DNA from: Lanius collurio
Taxonomy: Eukaryota; Chordata; Aves; Passeriformes; Laniidae
Direction of reading: 5' to 3'
Length of the DNA: 64,000 bases
Assembly: GCA_020086605.1 (NCBI GenBank)
Contig: JACBWW010000015.1
Location: forward strand, 7,523,513 to 7,587,512
The position numbers and the translations under genes are program-made. The notes beneath the pieces are model-generated. The model did no database searches and was not told the DNA's origin. It worked only from the letters and a program-made list of their open reading frames with translations. Shown one piece after another: positions 25,156 through 38,990 of this stretch (the stretch's first letter is position 1; every line of letters starts with the position of its first letter).

Positions 25156-26737
25156 GAAGTAATTTTATATGCTACATTTACTTTAATGATTATGAATTCT
25201 TAATAATGTGAAAATCTATTCTATTTAGGAGATAAGGCAATTATATGCAAACCAGATGCATTAAATGTTTATAATTCTACAAAGAAAAACTATTCTTTCA
25301 GTGTACAGGCCCTAAAACAATCTTTTTTAAAAACACACACCATCTGTTTTTCCTGTCTGGAATGCCAAGGAATGGCCCTGCTTAATCCCTTCAGTTTTGT
25401 TAGTCCTGAAGACAAAGACATAATTTCAAAAATAACACTGAGCAAAGAATTTTTATTACAAGAGGTTTTCTCTTGAAAACTATTGGGTCTAAAATGACTT
25501 GGATATTTTTAAGGCATTACACCCAAGGGCTGTCTTTTACAATAAGGCCACCAAATCCAAAAAAGATGGAAAGAATACTATGAAACTATATTAAAGAAAC
25601 TACAAGTTTTCATGCAGTTGGGGAAAAGAGACACAGTGAAACCAGCCCTCCCATTTGGAAATTCAAAATGGCTCTACTGATAAACAGGAAAGCTAACAGT
25701 AAAAGTTTCCATGTTGCCTGACCATCGAAAGCACCAGTGCTTCAGATGGAAATGGACTGCTAAGTGCAGTTGCAGAAGAGTTGATCATCCAAAACTACAA
25801 AATAGTAAAAATAAAGAAGGAAAAATGAGCAGTACAGCTAGCATGAGAGATTTTTAATACAGATAACATAGCAATAAGGATGCAGTTCACCCAAGCTACT
25901 GGAAATGATGTGTTATTAGCATAATTAATATAAACTGGGAGAGGGCCAGCAATTAAAAGAATAATACTGAAATTCAGTAACAACCCTCATGAAGTCTCTT
26001 ACTTCAGGACCAGAATAGTAACTATAACACACTGATGCAAAAGCGTGGAAGGTTAAAGCCTGGGAAATTAAATCATCTCTTCATAGCAACCTGTCCACTA
26101 GTTGGGCTCTTCTCAGATTGAGGCGTGGAGAACAGAATGGGGAGGTGAAGGTGAGCAGTCACTGCGTTTTCCTACCAGTACTGTAAGCCCAAGAAGCAGG
26201 ACAGTCAGGCCACTTGCTAGAGTACTATTTAGGTGAATGGGGAAGGAGACAGGTGGCAAATAAGATGACCTTTCATCTTCTGAGACTATTTGATTGATTA
26301 ACTATTCAGTGAATTCCATAATCATACTAGAATGTTCAGATATTTTAGAAAACAATCAGAATTGCTCCTTCTTTGTGTCCACTTGCTCAACCAGTGTGAG
26401 AGTAGGAAAGAGTTGCTCTTCAATTCTTTACTCTAAATCCCTGTCTCAAGCTCTTGGAAAGGTTGTATGCTATCAGTTACTCAGGCATCAGTGCTGCCAG
26501 TCAGTGACAGGAGCCGTAACAAACCAAAGCCCCTTTTGCTGGAATGTGTCATTCATCTCAAGCAAGATGGCTGTGAAAGCCAGGAGACCATGACAGTGCA
26601 GGCTCACCTAATGTGTTAGGTCAGCTGTGCTGCTTCTGGTACCCAGCCCGCTACACAACCCAGCTTCCTTTTCCTCAAAGGTTTTCCCCAGAAGAAGGGT
26701 CACGGTGCAAACTAAATAAAAATCAACAATTTCCTTC

Positions 26738-26767
26738 AGAAAACAAACAAACAAAACAAAACAAAAA
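26738..26767. repeat. (AAAC)n/(AAAAC)n simple repeat
   Basis: A short run of AAAC and AAAAC units followed by seven A bases. Simple sequence with no gene context. Confidence 0.7.
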
Positions 26768-29700
26768 AACCACCCTCAAACCCTGACCAAGAAATTACAT
26801 CTGTTTGTAAGCTTCAAAAGGTTTTGTTCCATAGGGTAGTGTATATTACATTTTGCTTACTATGGGGACATGTAATAAAAAGCACAGCTGCTAATTTGCA
26901 ATACATATTGACATCATGGAAAATGGCTAATGTTCACCATCTTTCCAAATTTGCTTTGTGCCACTTAACATTTTCGAAACAGAGATTTAACAAACAAATA
27001 AGATAATACAGCAATAAAACTTTATAACTTGGCTTGAATGAGGAAAAACAAATAAATAACAGATTGAGCATAAGGGACTAGAGTATTTGAAGTTTTAGAT
27101 TGCTATATAATCCAATAATGAAAACAGAAAAAATGGAGTAACATTTCAATTCATTGCATTTCAGAAGCTTTTAGCTCCACAGAACTTTAAAAGCAGTACT
27201 TTATCTTGAACTTTACTCCCACTGACACAGACCTGAGTTTACATGCCACCTTATTAATCATTTTCCCTTTTAATCTCCTATTACAAAATTTGCATGCAAT
27301 AAGCCTTAACAAATTACTGTCCTTTCCATTTAGTTTTACTATATCTTATCAAACCTTTATTATAGCTTTGGTTGTGGAAGTTTGATTTTACAATATTTCT
27401 TTCAACTGAAACTGCAGAAATATCTTTTGAAATTCGTATTTTCTCTGACTTCCTTTTAAAAAGTAAACATTCTTTTAATATTTTTCATTTCATTCACCTA
27501 ATTTTCAAACTTTTTCAAACTTCAGCTTCATTTGTTAAAAATAATCCCAGCGTATGCAATCTGCAATTTATTTAGTAGAAAAGTATATTCTGCCTTTTTC
27601 AACCTGATGAATGAATTAAAAGTAAAGCAGTAATCGTAAATCAGTTCTGTACTTAACCTCTTAAGTACATACAGTAGCACCTTTCTGAAAACAGGTATTG
27701 TGAGCAAAACTAGGGACTAACTCACAACAAATTCTTGTTAAAAAATCAGGCCTACATTAAACTGTTCAAGAAATGTAATTTAAATACCTTTCTCCTGAAG
27801 ATGAAACAGACTTTAAATCATCTTTGCATAAGGTTATGGGAAGTTCAGCAGTTGCAAGGGGCCATGGATGTTAGATAGTCGCAGTTCTTCAAAGCAGCAC
27901 TGATCAGAGCCTCTGGAGTAATTCATCCATGCTCTGCTGATTCCAGGAGCAACCAGCTCAATATGCATCTCTTTTCCTTGTTCATATGCCGAGATCTCTA
28001 AATGTCTCTAAATCAGAGTAATCCACCCTTGTCTGTAGTCAGGGCATCTGACAACTGTTTAGACAGCATCTTTTATCTTAAACTCATTTTATTCTCTTGC
28101 TGCATAGAAAAGACTATGGCCACCCTCCTACTCACTAATGAAAGGTGCGTTTGGGGGTTGGGGCTGTCTTCCACAAGTTTATAAATGTTGCTCTGTTATA
28201 TTAAAAGTCACCGCTCTCACACAACGAGGTTTTACAATAAGGTATAAAATTCTTCTCTCTTCCACTGAAAACTCCTTGCTCTTCCTAAAAGTTCTTTCTT
28301 TGAGGTTTCAGTTCCTGTATAGCTTATTATTGCAGCCTAAACACAGCAGCAATCTACTAGGCAAACAAGTGGGTGCTAACTGATCCCTGAAATGGTTTTT
28401 TAGGCAAATCACAAGGGATTAAAAGAAACCAAAAGGAAACAGACACATGGTAGGGAAGATACATGCAAATTCAAATGTTACTGACTTAATTTAAGATTTA
28501 TAGATAATTGTAATTAAATCAATAGCCCTGCAATAACAATGACAACATGCACCTGTCAATCAAGTTTTACTCAAAAACGATGCACATAACTTATTCCAAA
28601 GATGACAAGTGGATCAGCTTGGATTGCCACCTCCTTTTACCTTATTTAGGTCTGGAGTAAAACACCCTTATCCCAGGAACATCTAACAACTTCAGTGGCA
28701 ACAATACAAATATAGAGTTTGACCTGCAATGATCAAGTCTGTGTACCTCAACCTTCAGCATTTTCTCAGAACTCCAGTGATGTCTTTCAGACTCACAATG
28801 CACATGTGACCTGGAAATGTACTGCAGGTAATGTCACTCATACTTTGAATAAAGTGGAAAAATGCCAAGTTGTTACTAGACTTTTTTAATGTTGAGGTGA
28901 AAATTATTTTAATGCTTCCGAATTCTGTCAAAATGTTTCAGGAAGAAACTACTGCTGAGAGTGACAAATGCATTGATGCTGTCACACACACTGGAAATGA
29001 AATCTGTAAAAGTTTCCTGTCCTTCAGTAGTTTGTAGGTGAAGACTGTTAATCTTGAAAATTTAAAGTACTGTACTTGATGGAGTGAACAGGATAGATAT
29101 AGAACTGTCTCCTGAGAGCTTCCTACCTTCGCAGTTTAAAGCACAGTTATAATCTTGCAGAGAACTCCATTTTGGCTCAAATAATTTCTTATCTTACAGC
29201 ATTTCAAAGTTTAACTGACTAACAATAACCTTACAGAGTTTAAGGAAGTGAACACACTCATCACTTCTATCAATAGTAAAGTGCCAAGCCAAAATCAACT
29301 GTCAGTGCAACTTCACTGACTTCCAGGTATCCATTTGATATGCTACAAAATGCCAGCATGAAGCTAAGTTCTCTCATGGCTTTTTAAGGTTTCATATCAT
29401 TACTAAAATTTTCTTACCTTTTTTCTCATTAGTCCTATAATGTGCCAAAAATCTCAAAGCATAGTTATTTTAGGAAAACCATTATATAGGAGGTGAACAT
29501 TACAACAATATCGTAAAGCAAAAGTTGCCTTCAGGCTCAAGATCTCCCTTGCTGCAGTTCTGCATGAAGATGCTCCTGATTCATATCTTTTGCACTGCCA
29601 GTAGGTGGAATAAAGCAATGTAGAGAGACTAGACTTGCCCTGCCGAGAAGATGGGCTGATGTTGTCACAGATATGGGATATCACTGATTGTTGTATCTAC

Positions 29701-30086
29701 TGTTAAACCTGGCAGTTGGGCACAAAGTGAAACCCAGCTCAATCATTCACATGGCTCCCAATTGCAGAATCCTGCAGTCCATATAAGTGCAAGGGTGGTA
29801 CAAAACAAAGGAAAAAGGGCTTATAAATCAGACTGGCAGGTTTATTTGCACTTTGCAGTTAGACTTACCGCTGTAAGCATTTGCATACACATTGATTTTC
29901 ATTAATCTGAACTACCCCATAACAGTGCTTCATAGCAGAGTTTTAGCATTGCTTGTGGTGCTCCAAAACTTTCTTTGACAATGACTGCTGTTGTTGCCTT
30001 GGTATGAGAAATTATTGCTTTATTTGTGTGCTCAATATACATTTGTATTATTTAAATACAAAGCAGTAGTAAATAGCAGGACATAC

Positions 30087-30185
30087 CTGAACAGCAAACA
30101 CTGCCTATGAAGGACAGACACTTGCGAGCTGCTAGCAGAAGCAAAGAGATGAATTTGAAGAGGAGAATAAAGTCCAGCAGAATAA
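30087..30185 (-). other. candidate exon, 99 bp, minus strand
   Basis: On the minus strand this block follows an excellent acceptor (GCTCTGTCTGTTCTTTGC then AG) and ends at a near-consensus donor (TTCAG then GTATGT). The length, 99 bases, is a multiple of three. Two of three frames are open. One encodes a hydrophobic stretch that could span a membrane (starting ILLDFILLFKFISLLLAA) and continues in frame into the 130-bp candidate at 2250-2379; the other encodes a serine-rich segment. No family is recognised. Coding exon, non-coding RNA exon and chance pairing all remain possible. Confidence 0.3.
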
Positions 30186-32569
30186 CTGCAAAGAACAGAC
30201 AGAGCTATTATCAAACAAGTTGCAGTACTGAAAACACACAGAAAACAGTTCCATAAAATATTTTGAACTCAGCGACCTGTGTTTCTCTCATCTCTGTACT
30301 GACAATAGATCTAAATGCTTATTAACTAGTTATCATAGAAAAGAATTAGAAAAAGTTGTTCTTGAGAAAAAAGGTGGAGAAAAGTTTAAGTTTTATGAGA
30401 TACTATGAGCCCTACTATACAGCTGGTAAATTAGTGCATAACCACGAATTCATACAATTCCTTACAAAAAAAAAAGAAAAAAAAATTGCCACATTTTAAA
30501 TACAATAAACAGGTATTTGCCAGTACTTTAATACTATAATGAAATACCATAGTACAAGTAATTTATAGATACTTCTCTTCACCTTAGAGATGAATAATTT
30601 TGAATGTTTCAATGATTATTCAATATTTCAAATTCTCTTTTAACTTAGAAACAGGGGGCCTCATGGGGTATTTATTTTTCTTTACATGACGGGTTATCAA
30701 CACTTTCTAAACAAAGCAAAGAAAGCCTTCGGATCAGTGCCATTGATGGGGCTGTCATATCTGCTGCAGCTTCTTTCAGAAGCTGGGTAGCTCCATTAAA
30801 TAAAGGATTAGACTAAGCAAGCACTTTCCAAGAACAAGACATCACTGCCAGGGCTTTGGGACAATTCACTGGCAACCCTGAAATATCTCTTGGTCCATTG
30901 CTCTAATCCCACTTTTTCCCAGCCTGCCAGGTCTGTCTGGCTTGCTCCTTTTCTGATGGACCTGGATCCAAAGCCCATAGTTGCTAGCCCTGACAGTGTT
31001 GTAGCCATAACAGTTTCACTGCAAGAGAAGAATTTAGGAAAATTTCACAGAAACCTTAAAGGAAAGGCCAAAATTTTGTAACAATAATTTAGCTGAAAAG
31101 AAGATCAGCATCTCACCTAAGGAATTAAACTGACCATCATAATTTTACCTACAGTAAAATGTCTTTGATTCTAACTGTGTGGCACCATCTGTTGATTTGC
31201 GGATTAATTAGTTCTCATCCTGTAGCTGAAGCTATGTATTTGCACACCCAAACTTTTGCTGGAAGTGAGAGTACTGAAAAACTACCTATGTGACATTTGC
31301 AGTAGGAAATTTGTTTATCACATCAGGGTTCTGGAGATAAAACCTCATATAATGAAGGGATGAATAATGTATTTTATTTAATTCAATCATCTTAAGGAAA
31401 AAAATAACAAAAAATTAACTCCTGACATGAGAGACTGAAGGTAGTGGTGTGAAAAAGACACAGCATAGACCGAAGAGAATTATGTGCAATTATGAATAAA
31501 ATGAAAGATAAAAGCAAAGTATAAAGTTTGAATACATGGCATAACAAAAATCATTAACAGAGCTTGAATTTTGACAAATATAGAATTTGAACATGGCTGT
31601 AGACTATGTACATAGCTTTTTTTATTAAATTAATTTTCAGGCAGTGATATCACTATACAAGTAACTGTCTTGAGAACACTGAAATATGATTTTGAAAGTT
31701 GCAAGGGCTCAACATAATGCTAAATATTTGAACTCCAACAGAACTTTTCTTCCTGATTATATCATTGCTCTTTTAAAGGAAGAGGAAATCATCAGTTATA
31801 AAACAATCAATTATAGTACTCTAGACTATCTTGTTGTGCATCATACCCTGCTGGGATGTACAGGGAATGTTCTGGTCAATCACACGTCACTTGAACCCTA
31901 GAGGAAATTTCTGTATTTATGAATCAAAGGATTAGTGAAGCTAGTAAGGACACCAAGAAACACAGATGTGAGGGGAGAAATGCAATTCTCAATAGACATG
32001 ATCCACTCCTGACTCAGAACTTGAATTCAAGCTTGCAGTCCTTTCAATGAAGAACATATATTTGATATGTCTATTAGATTGCCAGGTTTTTTACTAGAAA
32101 CTTTCTTTCATGGACTTTTTTTCTTGTTTTAAAGACTCTATATGCATTGATTATGATAAATAGGATGAGATAAAATGAATAAAGGCTACAGTTAGATGTT
32201 CTAATTTGATAAATACTTGCATCACTCTATAAAAGTCCAAGGCATTTTAAAGCTCTTAAAGAAGACAAACGAGTTTCTCAGGATTATGAGATGCTAAAAG
32301 CAAGATTTAAAATTGAAAAATTTCTGCCTATTTTTCTGATGATAAAATCCCACTGAGCCCTTAAACTTTGAGCTGGCTTCTTTCCTTAAAAATATTTTTA
32401 TTTTTATTTAGATCAGCCAGAATATAGATGCATATTATTTAGTCTTCCATCCCTTATTAATTTCCTAAGTTTTCTCAAATCCCAATTTGCAGTGAATTTC
32501 ATACACTTTCCAATTCAGAAGTTATCACATCTTTCTTTTTTTTAAGTAACTTTAAATCAACATTGAAGC

Positions 32570-33252
32570 ATTAGAGTGGCTAAGACTCCTTGGGCAGAAA
32601 TGAAGGCAAGGGTTTTACCTCAGGCCACCAATGTGACATTGAAGGGCCAAGCATGTCCTGGGGTGCATCAGGCACAGCATCATCAGCTGGGCAAGGGACG
32701 GGATTGTCCCACTCTGCTCTGCACTGGGGCGGCCTCACCGCAAATCCTGTGTGCTACAACATTAGAATTATGTTATCAAGCTGTTAGAGAGCATCCAAAG
32801 GAAGGCAACAAAGACCATGAAGGGCCTCAAGGGGAAGCCGTGTGAGGAACTGCTGAGGTCACTTGGTCTGTTCAGCCTAGGGGAGACTGAGAGGAGACCT
32901 CTAGTCTCAAGTCTATAACTGAGAGTCTACAGAAGGTAAAGGGGCAGCCACTGATCTCTTCTCTGTGGTGACCAGTGACAGGATCAAAGAGAATTGCATG
33001 AAGTTGTGTCAGGACAGGTTTAGGTTGGATATTAGAACAAGATCCTTCACCCAGAAGGTGGTTGGGAACAGGAACAGGCTCCCCAGGGAACTGGTCACAG
33101 CACCAGCCTGACAGAGCTCAAGGAGTGTTTGGACAACACTCTCAGGCACAGGGTGTGACTCTTGGGGATGGTGCTGTGCAGGGCTGGGAGCTGGACATGA
33201 GGACCCTTGTGGGTATATTGCAACTGACCTAATTCTGTGATTCTCTGATTAA
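32570..33252 (+). mobile_element. CR1 LINE, 5'-truncated 3' end
   Basis: This plus-strand copy covers the last part of CR1 ORF2 and the 3' untranslated region. Recognisable words include GCACTGGGGCGGCCTCACC (near 32722), CACTTGGTCTGTTCAGCCT, GATCTCTTCTCTGTGGTGAC, GGTTTAGGTTGGATATTAG and CAGGCTCCCCAGGGAACTGG. It ends with the CR1-type tail ATTCTGTGATTCTCTGATT. It belongs to a different CR1 subfamily from the copy at 22390-23430, judged by the 3' end. The coding part is broken by many small changes, so it is a dead fragment. Confidence 0.92.
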
Positions 33253-36200
33253 CAGGGCCAGTAATGCCTATAAGCCACATCCTCTTTAAGTAAGATTAAT
33301 TATAAATATCTATTAATCTTATATTTGGATTTCACCCCAATAATTATAAGCTTCTGCTAAAAATAAACAAAATACCTTCTTTTTCCATGTCATTTAGTCT
33401 ATAGAACTGTTTATTAACCTTTCTGATTTTACTAGAAGCCATCTTTCTGGTTATCATCTTTCCATCATCTGGCTTTCATTCTTTATCCTACATAACTATA
33501 AACAACTATTTATACCTGGTTATTTGAAAAGGAGTTTGTACTTTATTCCCACCATTAATACTCTCTCATGTGCTCACATGCACACACAGCTATGTATATA
33601 AAGACATGAATGGGATGAGAAGGTTAGTGCCATGAGATGCATCCAGTATATTTTTAGGCTCTCTTACAGACAACTCCCATGGAATACAGAGATAAACTCT
33701 GGGAGAATGTATAGACTTCCTTTGAAATCTGTAAGAAACAATAAGCTACTCATTAGAGACTCCCAAAATATAACCACCATCAAAGTACACAGAGTATTCA
33801 GAAACTAATAAAATAGGAAATGAACCAAGCCTCCACAATCAAGTACAGCCCCAAAAAGATTCACAAACTGTTTCTCACTCACTAGAAAATCACACATCAA
33901 ATTTTAGACACAAAACAATTTACTTCAGTAAAGGAGTGGGAGAGACAGAGCATCACAAGCATCCCAGGTTTCTCAAACTGTATTATTTTCTATTACATTT
34001 TAAAGGATCTCCCTAAAGGCCTCTTGTTTTTATTATTAGTATTTCATTGTATTCCCAAGCTCAAAACAATTTAGGCTGGTTTTATAACATATTTCTTAGA
34101 GTTTCTTCTTTCTTTCTTAAGCATTTGAAATGTTACTATAGCTAAAATTGTAAATCCCTTTCTCTACCATGCTCTGGAAGTGCCTCAGCAACAGAAATGG
34201 AGGAAAGTTGTCTGGCCATCAAGAGAAAAAGGAACTACCATACTCCAGCTGGATATGAGCGCTGTGGCAAGGCGTGACAGTGTTGGCAAAGGTGTGCTAA
34301 ATGTGTGAAACCTGATAGCTCTTCCATCAGAGCTAAGGAAAAGAAAAGGACACTTTTGGAAATATAGTTGGATAGCATATCTGCAGTGCAGAAAATAAAT
34401 ACACAGTTAAAGAAGGAAAGGATGTTCATTCGAAAGGAAAATCAAATATATCAAAGACAAAATGGGAAGGATAAGCATCACAGTATAAAAAGAGACAACA
34501 AAACTGAGGAATCTGTTGCAATCTGTACATTGCAAAAAAACTTCCATCAACTGAATTTTATTCCTGCAGAGATCATTAGAAGCTTCGATCTGGGCAAATC
34601 AGAAATTATACCTTTTGGATGAGATCCTTGTAGTGTGTCATATTTGCTAGATATGCAAATTGTAGAATCCAATTATATTATTTACAGATTCATCCTGCTG
34701 GTTTTTATCTTACTTGTTTTGATAACACATTTGTTTGCACTATGTGAAAAGAATGAAAAATTGAGGTTTCTTAAACAGCTAGCAACTTTATTCACATAAA
34801 AATTAAATACTGAAAAAAAGCTTCTAGCTGAAAAACAAAATACTGTGACTGATAAACTGGTAGTGTTAATTCAGTACCCTTTGGAGTTCAGCAGGAAAGG
34901 CAGTCACTCCAAATGTGAAGTCCTCCTTCTGTTGCTGTTGCACCTTGGATAGAAAGAAAAAATATTCAGACGGAAGAAATTAGAGCTACTTATCCATCCA
35001 TGACAGCAGCAATGTGTTAAGTTGATTTTAGCATTTGTCAAAAGAATGAAAATAAGATGGCACCATTTTCCAAAGCTGATGATCTGAAAACTACTACTGG
35101 ATCTCCCTGACTGATCACCCAAGACATAAATACACTCTAAAAAATAATTTGTCAAATATAAGTGGACCTTAAAGAACAGACTGCAATGACTTACACCAGA
35201 GTTTGTAAAAAGAAATACGTGCTCATGTTGCTGTGCTTTATGCATTACTAGAAGGATGAATGTACATTAACATTGGGATGTACATTAATTACATTGGCAT
35301 TTACATTAAACCAATACCTCATAATAAGAACAAAAGAGAGCAGAATATTTCCGATGTTTCTGTTGTCCACAAAGTAATTTTTGTGGCAAACTGATAATTA
35401 TGTACTAGGGATTTTCCCCCTTATCTGTACCCACTTTTGAAAAGTTACATGTTGCTTTATCTATTTTAGTACTCAATTATAATTGCAATATGGTGTAATG
35501 TCAGCTGATACCTGAGATGATTTTTCTGCTAAGATGGAACCTACATTAGAAAAGTTTTTTAAACCACTTTTGCTAATAGTATGCAACACTATGGTAAAAG
35601 AATAAGACCCTAAAGACTCCTGGCACACCACCCTATCTGTAGGTTTCTGTAACCTATAAGCAACTATAAGGTGTTTGGTAAATCATATTTTTACAGAAAG
35701 ACTGTTGACAAATAAGAGCTTATTTTTGCTTAAACCCTTGTCTGTGTTAATTAACTGTGAACACTTGCCACTTTTAAAACTTTTGCTGACAAAACATGCC
35801 AGAGAGAGGCTCCAAACTTCCTCATAGTCAGTGTTGTCTTTAGATTAAAATACATATTTTCCTGTTTCCATCAGTCAAAGTGACAAGCAGTGAAAATAAA
35901 AGCAGACTTAGCATTGCTAAGATGCCATTCTATAGTTTCTCATGCTCAGATAATGTATTCCAGAGAGAAAGACTAAGATTAGAGAGAGATTTATATTTCT
36001 CTCCTGACTGCCCCCCAGGAGCAGGTATAGTAGACAAAAGATGATGAAATTCTATCAATTACAGGAAACTGCATAAGCCAACCTTACTCATACAAAAAAG
36101 GGTATTTTCAAGGAATTATAACTTTGCTTTCTAACACATGAACTGAGATGAATAGCTATAATAATACTCTGGACCTTGCTGAGATAGACTGTCTAACTTT

Positions 36201-38957
36201 TCTCGTTTGAATTTTATCTAGCACATAAATATTGATCATTTTAATATGTGACTTGATTACAATGCCTGTTAATAACTGTATTCCTATGTAATGGATTATG
36301 CTGCACAATGTCTTATCTGTTGTATATAGCTATGAAATATTTCACAGCCTTTCTTTCAGAATACTTCAGCTTCTCAAAGCTTTTTTCTGATTCAAGGTTT
36401 GTCAAGGGGAATTGAGCTATTTTTTTAGTGGATTTCTGAAAATTCCTTCCAAATACTCTCTTTCCCAAGTCATAAGTTACTGGCAGATACATTAGTTGAA
36501 ATGTGACAGCAGAGCTGAAATGTAAAGTTTTTTCACTAAACTGCTTCTTTAGGACCAGCCTGTAGAAAAGTTAAAAATGAAAAGTATGAAGCTTTTGTGA
36601 AAAAAACAGAATGGACCCTACTGATCATCCCCAGTCCTTTAGGGCTGTTTATTCGGATTCACCCTGGCCATGTCCCTGTATGGTCTTTTTTTTTTTATGC
36701 TACATATTTTAATAAATGTTAGTAGAAACATATGAACAAGCTTCCCAGCAAACACAACAGTGACTTCACACAGATAAAAGATATGCTTTTTATTCCAAAC
36801 AGGTTGAGTTAGCTGAGATGAAATAATATAAAAAGGAAATGAAAAGGGTATAGATGGGATTCTGTCTTCTATTAAAAGACTCCAGGAAACTGTTTCTGTC
36901 CCAAAATAAAATGAATTACTTGCACTTCAGGCTAAACTGAACAGTCAAAAAGGCCAGTTCACTCATCTTTATCTAAAGAGACTTGTTTGCAAGCATTTGA
37001 ACCTCTGGTGAGCAGCCTGATGCAGTACTAATCAAAAGGTGCGTGGTTTCCTTAGATGTGAAAGATGGAGTTTTTGCTGAAACTGTCTGATACTCATTTC
37101 AGCCTCAAACTGCCAGTAATAGATTGCCACTAGCCAGTAAAAAGTTCTCTATAAAGAATTATATGTCCTTTCTGTCCTTGGTCACAGTTACTGTGTTATC
37201 TACAGTAGGCAATTTTCTCATGCGTTCTTCAGAAGGTCATTCAAAACTCTCTTACTTGGCAAGATGATGGGGATCTAAAAATATTATGATCTCCAGGCAT
37301 TTAGCTTTAGTTAAATTTCCCAGTGTTCAAAATAAGATGAAAGTCAACAAGAAAGGTTAAATTCAAACAATCTGGTGCTCATAATTCGCATGGTATAACT
37401 GGAGCCCAATTTTGTCTGGAGTTTGAACAGTCACATTTAATACAAGCACCAAGGATACAATATATACACTCCAATAAATTCCAATATATTCACTCCTAGA
37501 TTATCCATGCATTTTAGATATATATAATTCTGACTTAAATGCATACAGTGGGACTTTCTTGCCTAATTTTTCAGTAACCAAGAAAGCAAATAGGCTGGGA
37601 AGTTTTCATATTTCATATCTAAAAAGATGCCCTCATTATGTACAAATCCTACTGCTTCTGAAGCATACACAATAAACTTGGAAAATTACATATGGAAAAA
37701 AACACCCAGCAAACCTCTAGGAATATTTATAGAAAAATTCCTCAAGCTGTGCAAGGTTTTATGAAAGGCTTGGAGAGTTTTTCGGGTTTGGTGTTTTTTA
37801 AACCATGATTACAATATATGTATGGTACAAAAATTTCAACAGCTGTCACATTCATATTCATTCATTACTTCTTTTAAATAAATATTTCAAATTACCCCTT
37901 GATAAATCATTTCATGTATTTCTCTATTTGCACAGCAATGGCTTTCATACAGCTTTCTTTTGAGCACACATGATGGCTGAGAGCAACAGCTTCATACACA
38001 AGTTCCAAATTTACAGTTTCACCACCTCTCATAAGGTCAGCATAAAAAAAATACCATAAATACCATAGCAAAGGGATTCCCACTAAGACTTGTTTGAACT
38101 AACAAGGACTAAAAGAAAATTAGAAGGAAGGATTTGCATTATCCCAGAGTTATCTCCTTTTTTTTTGGCTATGAATGCTCTTCTGAAAGGAAGTTTTTAT
38201 GAAGATGTAGTATTTGGGTTGCTTATACCCAGTACAAAAATAAAAAGGAATGAGAGAGAAGATAAAAAACAGTATTAGAAGTAAACATTTTGTCAGGTGT
38301 AGCATATATAGCTGTTGTTCAGCTATCAACAACTATTACACATCTATCATCTAATTTGGACTCTTGGATTCCAGTTAGTCTTTAAACTTCAGGAAATAAG
38401 TGTCTAAAATTGGTCTGACTGGAGATTTTAGGGTATTATTGGTCTATAACTTTGCTGGTTAGTTGCAGGGCAAGGTTTATTATCTATCTAATAGGCCCTC
38501 ATAAAGCAGAAAACCTAGTAACCCCCTAAAGCTCATCAGATAAAAGGATTATAGACTGAAGCACTGCCTTTCATGAAGCTCAAGAGCACTGAAGCCTCAC
38601 TTTCTATGATGAAAATTGTGCTTGGGCAGTGAACAGAGCCCTATCCAGCCTCTGCCATTTAGAGATGGACAAACAGAGAGACCAGGGTATTCAATGTGGT
38701 CACGAAACAATTAGAAAAAAAAAGATGCTTGCAGGTTTTGATCAATGTATAGTTCCTCTGGAAACAACAGTTGAAGATACAGTCCTATCAGATATCTCTG
38801 CTTTGAAACCAAATATCATATTTCTCGCAGAATTGTCATCATGCTGATGTAAAAATAGCACCATATTTTAAAATTTTCAGCAGCAGCTATTCTATGGAAT
38901 TCAGTTTTACTGAGGTTTACAGACGAATTTTTAAATTGTGCATAATATAAAACATAC

Positions 38958-38990
38958 CTGGAAATGCTTCCTTTTCTCAGGCCATTCACT
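38958..38990 (-). other. candidate 33-bp microexon, minus strand
   Basis: On the minus strand the block follows a very good acceptor (TTCTTCTTTGTTTCTTAATT then TAG) and ends at a near-consensus donor (TTCCAG then GTATGT). Its 33 bases are a multiple of three. The first frame is open and reads SEWPEKRKHFQ; a second is also open. Joined to the 99-bp candidate downstream, it does not keep the frame that continues into 2250-2379. It could be a cassette microexon, part of a non-coding transcript or chance. Confidence 0.25.

Larger units (their letters stand above)
23431..32569. other. unique AT-rich DNA, no gene seen
   Basis: About 9 kb without a recognisable gene or transposon. Open frames are under 100 codons. 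A plus-strand exon-like block of 34 bases at 26117-26150 has an acceptor (GGGCTCTTCTCAG) and a donor (GAAG then GTGAGC) but no other support. Short A/C-rich simple sequence lies near 26740. The stretch 26440-26600 is somewhat richer in G and C, and I see nothing in it. Confidence 0.55.

Noticed and set aside
26117..26150. 34-bp plus-strand exon-like block
   Set aside because: Splice sites are acceptable, but the block is tiny, is not a multiple of three, and such pairs are expected by chance.
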